This document shows, piece after piece, positions 41,900 through 47,581 of a stretch of 47,581 nucleotides of DNA. Within the stretch, counting starts at the first letter, position 1. The number at the start of each line of letters is the position of its first letter. The position numbers and the translations under genes are program-made. Under the pieces are notes generated by a model that did not search any database, was not told where the DNA came from, and saw only the letters and a program-made list of their open reading frames with translations. The DNA comes from DATKPE01 sp035524335 (lineage in GTDB: Bacteria > Bacteroidota > Ignavibacteria > UBA10030 > SZUA-254), in the NCBI GenBank assembly GCA_035524335.1, contig DATKPE010000046.1:1-47581 (forward strand), given 5' to 3'.

Positions 41900-43693
41900 T
41901 CAGTTCGAACGGACGCCCAGAGCGGGCGACTGCGATGAGACGGGAATCCCCTTCCGGTGCTCCCCGATCTGCTGACGCCACATCGCATAGTAGAGTCCCT
42001 TCCGGTCGAGGAGTTCCTCGTGCCGTCCCGATTCCACAATCGACCCTTGTTCGAGGACATAGATCCGGTCGGCGTGCATGATTGTCGCAAGCCGGTGCGC
42101 GATGAGAATGGTGATGAGGTCGCTCCGGAGCGATACGGACCGGACGGTGTCGCTGATTTCCTCCTCGGTGAGCGAGTCGAGCGAGGAAGTCGCCTCGTCA
42201 AAGACCAGCAGGTGCGGCGACCGCAGGAGCGCGCGCGCAATGGAGAGCCGCTGTTTCTCGCCGCCGGACACTTTCACGCCCCCCTCGCCGATGACGCTGT
42301 CGAGCCCCTTCTCGGCGCGCGCGAGGAGGCCGGTGCACGATGCTTTCCGGAGAACGTCGAGTATCTCGGCGTCGGTGGCGCGGGGATTGACGAAGAGAAG
42401 ATTTTCCCTGATGGTGCCGGAAAAAAGCTGTGTGTCCTGGGTGACGAACCCGATCCGCTCCCGCAGACCGTCCAGATCGATCTGGTCGCCCGGAATGTCG
42501 TTGTATTGAATACTCCCGGTCTGGGGCTGATAGAGGCCGACGAGGAGTTTGACGAGCGTTGTTTTTCCCGCCCCGGATGGACCGACAAACGCGATCGTCT
42601 CGCCGCGCCGGACGGTGAACGTGATGTCCGTAAGAGCATTGGCCGTTCCCGACAGATGCCGGAACCCGACCCGGTCGAACCGGAGGGTCGCGATCTCCTT
42701 CACCGGAACCGGGTTCGCAGGTTTCCGTTCTTTCGGCATCCGGAGAATGTCCTCGAAATTTTTCAGCGAGACTTCGGCCTCACGGTAGATGTTGATCATG
42801 TTGCCGAGCTCCTGAAGCGGTCCGAAAATGAAGAAGGAGTAGATCCAGAGGGAAAAAAACTGGCCGAAGGTGATCTCCTGGATGAAGATGAGATAGAGCA
42901 TCAGGCCGAGTATGCCGGTGCGGAGAAAATTGACGGCCGATCCCTGTATGAAACTGAGGCTTCTGAGATACCGCACCTTCTTGAGCTCCAGCTTCAGGAT
43001 TTTTCCCGTCGTCGAATTCAGGCGGCCGATTTCCTGCTGGGCGAGCCCCAGACTTTTCACCAGCTCGATGTTCCGGAGCGATTCCGTGGTCGCGCCGGCC
43101 AGCGCCGTCGTCTCCGCCACGATCACCTTCTGGATGGATTTGATCTTCCTGCTGATCACCGAGCTCAGCAGGCCGAGGAGCGGTACGGTGAGGAAATAGA
43201 CCGGCGCGATGAGCCAGTGGACGCTGAACGCATAGACCATCACGAAGACGACCCCCACGAAGGTCGTGAACAGAATGTTGATGGCGCTCGAGATCAGCCG
43301 TTCGACGTCGGCGCGGACTTTCTGAAGCTTGCCGAGCGTTTCGCCGCTCCTCTGATCCTCGAACACCTGATAGGGGAGTTCGAGCGAATGCTGAAGTCCG
43401 TCCGAATAAATCTGCGCACCCAGCTTCTGCGTGATGGTGTTGATGTAGTAATCCTGAAAATTTTTGGCGACCCGCGAGACGAACGCGGCCCCGACCGCCG
43501 CGGCCAGCAGAAGGCCGACGCCCCGGAAAAATGACCCGGAACTGTATTCCCTGAACCGGGTGACATATTCGTCGATGATGTGACGGAAGATGAGCGGGTC
43601 CAGAAGGGAAAAGACCTGATTGATGGTCGCTAGAACAAGCGCCAGAACGATCAGCTTCCAGAAACGGCGTGAGTAAGCGAAAAGCGTGCGCAT
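41900..43693 (-). CDS. ABC exporter, fused permease and ATPase (MsbA-like)
   Basis: The 597-residue half transporter has six membrane helices in the first 310 residues (for example LIVLALVLATINQVFSLLD and LFTTFVGVVFVMVYAFSV) and a C-terminal ATPase with Walker A VGPSGAGKTTL, Q-loop GFVTQDTQLF, signature VSGGEKQRLSIARALL, Walker B LLVFDEATSSLD and switch His in LIAHRL. It acts as a homodimer or with a paralogue and exports a lipid, drug or peptide; the substrate is not visible. It is transcribed divergently from spmA, and the two promoters sit 42 bases apart. Confidence 0.93.
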   Translation of the reverse strand: MRTLFAYSRRFWKLIVLALVLATINQVFSLLDPLIFRHIIDEYVTRFREYSSGSFFRGVGLLLAAAVGAAFVSRVAKNFQDYYINTITQKLGAQIYSDGLQHSLELPYQVFEDQRSGETLGKLQKVRADVERLISSAINILFTTFVGVVFVMVYAFSVHWLIAPVYFLTVPLLGLLSSVISRKIKSIQKVIVAETTALAGATTESLRNIELVKSLGLAQQEIGRLNSTTGKILKLELKKVRYLRSLSFIQGSAVNFLRTGILGLMLYLIFIQEITFGQFFSLWIYSFFIFGPLQELGNMINIYREAEVSLKNFEDILRMPKERKPANPVPVKEIATLRFDRVGFRHLSGTANALTDITFTVRRGETIAFVGPSGAGKTTLVKLLVGLYQPQTGSIQYNDIPGDQIDLDGLRERIGFVTQDTQLFSGTIRENLLFVNPRATDAEILDVLRKASCTGLLARAEKGLDSVIGEGGVKVSGGEKQRLSIARALLRSPHLLVFDEATSSLDSLTEEEISDTVRSVSLRSDLITILIAHRLATIMHADRIYVLEQGSIVESGRHEELLDRKGLYYAMWRQQIGEHRKGIPVSSQSPALGVRSN

Positions 43694-43750
43694 GAAGGTG
43701 GAGAACGGGATCCTGATTGATGATTGATGGACAACGCACCAGCGTCAGGA

Positions 43751-43779
43751 AATATACCGAAACGGAACGAGGAACCCAA
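43751..43779 (-). promoter_or_regulatory. predicted promoter of the ABC exporter
   Basis: On the minus strand TTGGGT (43779-43774), 17-base spacer, TATATT (43756-43751), start about 43744. Confidence 0.7.
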
Positions 43780-43821
43780 TTTATCCCCGCTCATGTGATC
43801 TTCTCCGGCCGAACGAGGCTG

Positions 43822-43850
43822 TTGACATCTCACCCGGAATCCGCTATATT
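43822..43850 (+). promoter_or_regulatory. strong promoter of spmA-spmB
   Basis: TTGACA at 43822-43827 (consensus), 17-base spacer, TATATT at 43845-43850. Transcription would start near 43857, 16 bases before the spmA ATG. Confidence 0.85.
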
Positions 43851-43872
43851 GGTTCAATTTTACCGGGAAGAG

Positions 43873-44853
43873 ATGCTCAACTACATCTGGCTCGCGCTTA
43901 TTATCGTCGGAATTCTGATCGCGGCGGCCACGGATATACACGATCTGACGGCCGACCGGTACGGGAACGGGCAGTCAGACGCGATCGCGATCCGTTTTGC
44001 CGACAGCACCGTCATTCTCCCGGGATCCGTCTCCGCGCTCGCATGCACCGTCATTCCCCGCCGGCCTGAAGAAGGACGGTCTCTTCCGGAAACAGCGCCC
44101 GCAGTTCAGAAAGGTATCTTCACCTGTACCGGGTCCGGCGAGGGAGTTCTCCGCATGACTCCCGATTCCGGCGCTCCTGCCCGGTGGCGCGACCGGATGG
44201 CTCTCCAGGCAGACCGCCAGGCCCTGACCGCCCGCGTCCGATGGAACGGCTCTGCACGCGGCGGGATCCCCGAAGCATACCTGTCGTTCGATCCTGTCCG
44301 CTTTGTCAGGCTCAACGCCGTGACGAACGATGGAATCCTGAAATCGGCGATGACCGCGGTTGAACTGGCGATCGGACTCATCGGCGTCATGGCGCTCTGG
44401 CTCGGCGTGATGAAGATCGCCGAACAGGCGGGACTTATCACCCTTCTCGCGCGTCTCCTCCGGCCCGTGACCCGCCTCCTCTTTCCGGATGTGCCGCCGG
44501 AGCATCCCGCGATGGGTGCCATGATCATGAACATCTCCGCCAACATGCTCGGCCTCTCCAATGCGGCGACACCTCTCGGACTCAAGGCGATGGAGGAGCT
44601 GAACCGGCTGAACCCCAAAGCGGGGACCGCCACCGACGCGATGTGCACGTTCCTGGTCATCAACACGAGCAATGTTCAGCTCATTCCGGCGACGGTGATC
44701 GCCATCCGGGCATCGGCAGGTTCCGCCAACGCCGCCGAGATCGTCGGCCCGGTCCTCGCGGCAACCGCGCTCTCGCTCATCATCGGGATTGCTCTGGTAA
44801 AAATATTCGCGCGATTTCCCGTGTTCCGGAAACAGCTCGCGGAGGAACGGTAG
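43873..44853 (+). CDS. spmA: nucleoside-recognition domain protein, SpmA-like with extracytoplasmic insert
   Basis: The product (326 residues from ATG 43873, preceded by GGAAGAG) has a first membrane helix (LNYIWLALIIVGILIAAATD), a non-membrane stretch of about 130 residues, and then the SpmA core with GVMALWLGVMKIAEQAGL, HPAMGAMIMNISANMLGLSN, ATPLGLKAMEELNRLNP and NTSNVQLIPATVIAIRA. Short SpmA proteins have about 200 residues and lack the long stretch, which is rich in Gly, Pro and beta residues and probably lies outside the cytoplasm. SpmA and SpmB are membrane proteins first described in spore maturation but found in many non-sporing bacteria, where their transport role is unknown. spmB follows after one base. 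Confidence 0.9.
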   Translation: MLNYIWLALIIVGILIAAATDIHDLTADRYGNGQSDAIAIRFADSTVILPGSVSALACTVIPRRPEEGRSLPETAPAVQKGIFTCTGSGEGVLRMTPDSGAPARWRDRMALQADRQALTARVRWNGSARGGIPEAYLSFDPVRFVRLNAVTNDGILKSAMTAVELAIGLIGVMALWLGVMKIAEQAGLITLLARLLRPVTRLLFPDVPPEHPAMGAMIMNISANMLGLSNAATPLGLKAMEELNRLNPKAGTATDAMCTFLVINTSNVQLIPATVIAIRASAGSANAAEIVGPVLAATALSLIIGIALVKIFARFPVFRKQLAEER

Positions 44854-44854
44854 C

Positions 44855-45397
44855 ATGACCGGACTCGCAGGCACGATGCAGGTTATTTCGATTATTGCCG
44901 TACCTCTGCTGATCGCCGTGATCGTCTGTTACGGCGCCCTGAAGAAGGTGCGCATCTATGAAGCGTTCGTGGAAGGGGCGAAGGAGGGGTTCACCGTGGG
45001 GGTGCGGATCATTCCCTACCTCGTGGCGATGCTCGTCGCGATCGGGATCTTCCGGGCGAGCGGCGCCATGGATCTGCTCTCCGCCCTCGTTGCGCCGCTG
45101 ACGAAGCTGATCGGGATGCCTGCCGAGGTGCTTCCGATGGCGATGGTGCGCCCGCTTTCGGGGAGCGGGGCGCTCGGGGTGATGACGGAAACCATCCGGG
45201 CCCACGGTCCGGATTCGCTCATCGGCAGGATGGTCTCGGTCATGATGGGAAGCACCGAGACGACGTTTTACGTGCTTGCGGTCTATTTTGGGGCTGTCGG
45301 GGTGACCCGGGCGCGGCATGCCGTTCCCGCAGGCATTCTGGTCGATCTGATAGCCATTATTATCTCCGTGTATCTCACCAGGCTGATTTTCGGCTGA
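44855..45397 (+). CDS. spmB: SpmB-like nucleoside-recognition domain protein
   Basis: The 180-residue product is an integral membrane protein: helices at about 6-24, 50-66, 76-95, 128-145 and 155-178. Typical motifs are VYEAFVEGAKEGFTVGVRIIPYLVAML-like (here IYEAFVEGAKEGF), MVRPLSGSGALGVMTE, GSTETTFYVLAVYFG and ARHAVPAGILVDL. It starts one base after spmA and pairs with it, the usual arrangement. It lies upstream of the proline dehydrogenase gene, which has its own promoter. Confidence 0.92.
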   Translation: MTGLAGTMQVISIIAVPLLIAVIVCYGALKKVRIYEAFVEGAKEGFTVGVRIIPYLVAMLVAIGIFRASGAMDLLSALVAPLTKLIGMPAEVLPMAMVRPLSGSGALGVMTETIRAHGPDSLIGRMVSVMMGSTETTFYVLAVYFGAVGVTRARHAVPAGILVDLIAIIISVYLTRLIFG

Positions 45398-45435
45398 TCA
45401 ACCGCGGCGGTTTCCCCTGTGCGTCCGGTTTTTAT

Positions 45436-45464
45436 TTGATTTTCAGCCCCCTTGTGGCTATATT
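45436..45464 (+). promoter_or_regulatory. predicted proline dehydrogenase promoter
   Basis: TTGATT at 45436-45441, 17-base spacer, TATATT at 45459-45464, start about 45471. The -35 continues TTGATTTTC as at 30703 and 34924. Confidence 0.75.
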
Positions 45465-45529
45465 CAGCAGTCTGATCCGCAAGATGCGGATTGTGCAAAG
45501 ATACTCAACTCCGATTTCCCACACTCGCG

Positions 45530-46441
45530 ATGAATGTGTTAAATAAGCTCATTGTTGCGACACTCCCCACCATCCCGAAATCGATTGTCAGAAGGTTTGC
45601 CAACCGTTACATCGCCGGCGAGGAGATCAGCGATGCCGTGCGCGTCGTTCGTGAATTGAACGGGCGCGGGATCATGGCGACGCTCGATGTTCTCGGCGAG
45701 CATATAACCCGGAAGGAAGAGGCGGCCGCCGCCCGGGATGCCATTCTGGAGGTGCTGAGCACCATCCGGAAAGAGGGGCTTAATTCCAACGTTTCCATCA
45801 AGCTCACACAGCTCGGTCTGAAGCTCGACCGGCAGTTTTGTCTGGAGAATGTCCGGAGCCTCGTCAAGGCGGCAGGGGCGGTCGGAAATTTCGTCCGGAT
45901 CGATATGGAGGAGTCTGCCGTCACCGATGACACCCTGTGGGTATACCGGGAGATCCGGCGGGAGTCGGCGAACTGCGGTATCGCCCTTCAGGCCTATCTG
46001 CGGCGGACGGGAAAGGATGCGGAGAGGCTGATCGGGGAGGGCTGGGGCAATTTCCGGTTCTGCAAGGGTATATATATAGAACCGGAGGAGATCGCATACA
46101 AACAGCACGATGAGATCAACGGCAATTACACCGCTGTTCTCCGGTCGATGCTGGAGAAAAAGGCCTATGTCGGCATTGCGACGCACGATCCGGTTCTTGT
46201 GGAGAACGCCTACCGGCTTATCGCCGAACTGGGTCTGAAGAAATCGGAGTATGAATTCCAGATGCTTCTCGGGGTCAGGCCGGATCTGCGGGACAAGATC
46301 GTGAGGGACGGACATCGTCTCAGAATTTACGTTCCGTTCGGCCGTCAGTGGTATCAGTATTCGATACGGCGATTCAAGGAAAATCCGCAGGTCGCCGGCC
46401 ATGTTTTTCGTGCGCTCTTTACGAAATATTATTACAATTAA
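45530..46441 (+). CDS. proline dehydrogenase
   Basis: The product (303 residues from ATG 45530) is the stand-alone FAD-dependent proline dehydrogenase that oxidises proline to pyrroline-5-carboxylate. Motifs include ATLDVLGEHITRKEEAAAA, NVSIKLTQLGLKLD, VRIDMEESAVTDDTL, ALQAYLRRTGKDAERL, RFCKGIYIEPEEIAYK, VGIATHDPVLVE and EFQMLLGVRPDLRDKI, followed by RIYVPFGRQWYQYSIRR with the conserved Arg pair. It lacks the fused second domain of PutA, so a separate P5C dehydrogenase is expected elsewhere. A TTG at 45491 opens the frame further but has no similarity. Confidence 0.95.
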   Translation: MNVLNKLIVATLPTIPKSIVRRFANRYIAGEEISDAVRVVRELNGRGIMATLDVLGEHITRKEEAAAARDAILEVLSTIRKEGLNSNVSIKLTQLGLKLDRQFCLENVRSLVKAAGAVGNFVRIDMEESAVTDDTLWVYREIRRESANCGIALQAYLRRTGKDAERLIGEGWGNFRFCKGIYIEPEEIAYKQHDEINGNYTAVLRSMLEKKAYVGIATHDPVLVENAYRLIAELGLKKSEYEFQMLLGVRPDLRDKIVRDGHRLRIYVPFGRQWYQYSIRRFKENPQVAGHVFRALFTKYYYN

Positions 46442-46471
46442 ACGCATTTCCCAACAGTAAAGGAGACTCCG

Positions 46472-47581
46472 ATGGCCGAAGTCAAAACCGGGAGCGATCA
46501 GCCGGTGTTCCGGTCGTACGTTCCCGCAGACACCGACATGAAAGAATTCACGGTCAGGGCGCTCATCATCGGGCTCGTCATGTGCGTGGTGCTCGGCGCC
46601 GCGAACGCGTATCTCGGCCTGAAAGCCGGCATGACGATTGCCGCCACTTACCCTGCCGCCGTGATCGGGATGGCGGTCCTGCGCCTTATGAAAGGCTCCA
46701 TTCTGGAAGAGAACTTTGCGCGGACCGTCGGCTCCATCGGCGAATCGGTTGCCGCCGGGGCCATCTTCACGATTCCCGCCTTCGTCGTGCTCCATATCTG
46801 GAATTTCACTCCCGACAGCATGGTGACAGAATATGCCACCGCCGCGTCGCTCATGATTCTGGGCGGCATTCTCGGGATCATGTTCGTCACGGTCCTCCGG
46901 CGCGTGATGGTGGAGGACAAGAGCCTGCCGTTTCCGGAATCGGTCGCGGCGGCGGAGATCCACAAGGCCGGCCAGCGCGGGGCCGATGCCGCAATTCAGC
47001 TCTTCAAGGCGATGGCGGTCGGCGCATTCATCAAGCTGATGGACGGGCTCAATGTGTTCCACTCATCGAACGATTTCCAGGTGATGGTCGGACGGGTGAA
47101 CGAATCCTTCGTCAAGCTCGGCCTGAAATCGAACGCGGAAAAGATCGTGACCGGCGGGATCACCACGATTTCCGCCCCGGCCGCGACACCCGCATATATC
47201 GGCGTCGGATATATCATCGGTCCCGAGCTCGGTGCGCTGAACTTTGCCGGCGGCCTTCTTGCCTGGGGTCTTTTCGTCCCCCTCCTCGTCTACTTCATCG
47301 GGCCGCATGAGATCGACAAATATCTCGCCATGAACAACAACGACACGCTCGGGGCATGGTCGGCCCTGGCCGGGCATCTGTACCGCTACATCGTCCGGCC
47401 GATCGCCGTCGGGGGCATGCTGGTCGGCGCCTGCTTCACCCTCTGGAAAATGAGAAAAAATCTGCTCCTCGGGATAAAGCGGGGCATCGCGGATGTCAGA
47501 AAATCGGCCACCGCAGTCACCGCCACCGTGAGAACGGAACGGGATCTCTCCTTCAAGGTCGTGATCTTCGGAATTGTGGTC
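46472..47581 (+). CDS. OPT family oligopeptide transporter, partial (runs off right edge)
   Basis: An open frame from ATG 46472, preceded by a strong AAGGAG site, runs 370 codons to the window edge without a stop. The product has repeated hydrophobic helices and the OPT family motifs EFTVRALIIGLVMCVVLGAANAYLGLKAGMT, written here as the pieces EFTVRALIIGLVMCVVLG and AANAYLGLKAGMTIAATYPA, then NFARTVGSIGESVAAGAIFT and LPFPESVAAAEIHKAGQRG. Family members import oligopeptides or metal chelates by proton symport. It lies 30 bases after the proline dehydrogenase stop, which suggests a shared role in peptide and proline use. The C-terminal part is outside the window. Confidence 0.93.
   Translation, partial: MAEVKTGSDQPVFRSYVPADTDMKEFTVRALIIGLVMCVVLGAANAYLGLKAGMTIAATYPAAVIGMAVLRLMKGSILEENFARTVGSIGESVAAGAIFTIPAFVVLHIWNFTPDSMVTEYATAASLMILGGILGIMFVTVLRRVMVEDKSLPFPESVAAAEIHKAGQRGADAAIQLFKAMAVGAFIKLMDGLNVFHSSNDFQVMVGRVNESFVKLGLKSNAEKIVTGGITTISAPAATPAYIGVGYIIGPELGALNFAGGLLAWGLFVPLLVYFIGPHEIDKYLAMNNNDTLGAWSALAGHLYRYIVRPIAVGGMLVGACFTLWKMRKNLLLGIKRGIADVRKSATAVTATVRTERDLSFKVVIFGIVV

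Noticed and set aside
46348..47310. Long Arg-rich frame overlapping the transporter gene
   Set aside because: It is out of frame with the clear OPT family gene and shows shadow-like composition.

Overview
The window is a GC-rich, densely coded bacterial chromosome segment of about 47.6 kb with one AT-rich stretch at the far left. The best taxonomic clues are a short RpoD-type sigma factor of the kind found in Bacteroidota, Chlorobiota and Ignavibacteriota, a DUF5683 protein directly after parA-parB, many lipoproteins, and several genes without a clear Shine-Dalgarno site. I read it as a member of the FCB group (Bacteroidota/Ignavibacteriota/Kryptoniota neighbourhood). Genus and species cannot be named from this sequence. 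No tRNA, rRNA other than none, insertion sequence or CRISPR array was found.

Layout from left to right. Positions 1-880 hold two AT-rich genes on the minus strand that look foreign. Positions 993-4842 carry a TPR lipoprotein, a DUF58 protein and a large lipoprotein with about seven Ig-like repeats. Positions 4911-15303 are rich in DNA repair: uvrA on the plus strand, then a minus-strand run read recJ, yebC, ruvC, ruvA, ruvB, a PPC-domain protein, a CoA-acylating aldehyde dehydrogenase and an alkyladenine glycosylase. The RNase P RNA gene lies at 15361-15804, followed (still minus strand) by rnhA, a zinc-ribbon coiled-coil protein and a Nif3-family protein, with a candidate small RNA or leader just upstream. 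A response regulator and a GAF-GAF-GGDEF sensor are divergent around 19.1 kb.

From 21.2 to 30.2 kb the plus strand carries a small zinc-knuckle protein, an AbrB-like/PIN pair, two tandem bacterial microcompartment (BMC) vertex proteins, the sigma factor, an NlpC/P60 lipoprotein, def, fmt, a rhodanese, a DoxX/MauE-like protein, a CopD-like membrane protein, parA, parB, ridA and a DUF5683 protein. From 30.2 to 43.7 kb the minus strand holds housekeeping and accessory genes (two ABC-F ATPases, Sua5, a cysteine synthase, an SDR, a cupin, a KirBac-type potassium channel with a DUF1684 lipoprotein, an FKBP isomerase and an ABC exporter). The right end on the plus strand has spmA-spmB, proline dehydrogenase and the start of an OPT-family transporter.

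The most interesting signal is a split microcompartment-like system. Two EutN/CcmL vertex genes sit behind a toxin-antitoxin-like pair with no hexameric shell gene in view, and about 12 kb away an aldehyde dehydrogenase of the EutE/PduP/AdhE class carries a linker and a short amphipathic C-terminal helix that resembles a BMC encapsulation peptide. Other points are a promoter-to-terminator unit with no obvious protein, a response regulator fused to a histidine phosphotransfer helix without an ATPase domain, a degenerate GGDEF enzyme, and a consistent promoter pattern (TTG-rich -35, 17-bp spacer, TATATT or TACTTT) that recurs at about a dozen genes.
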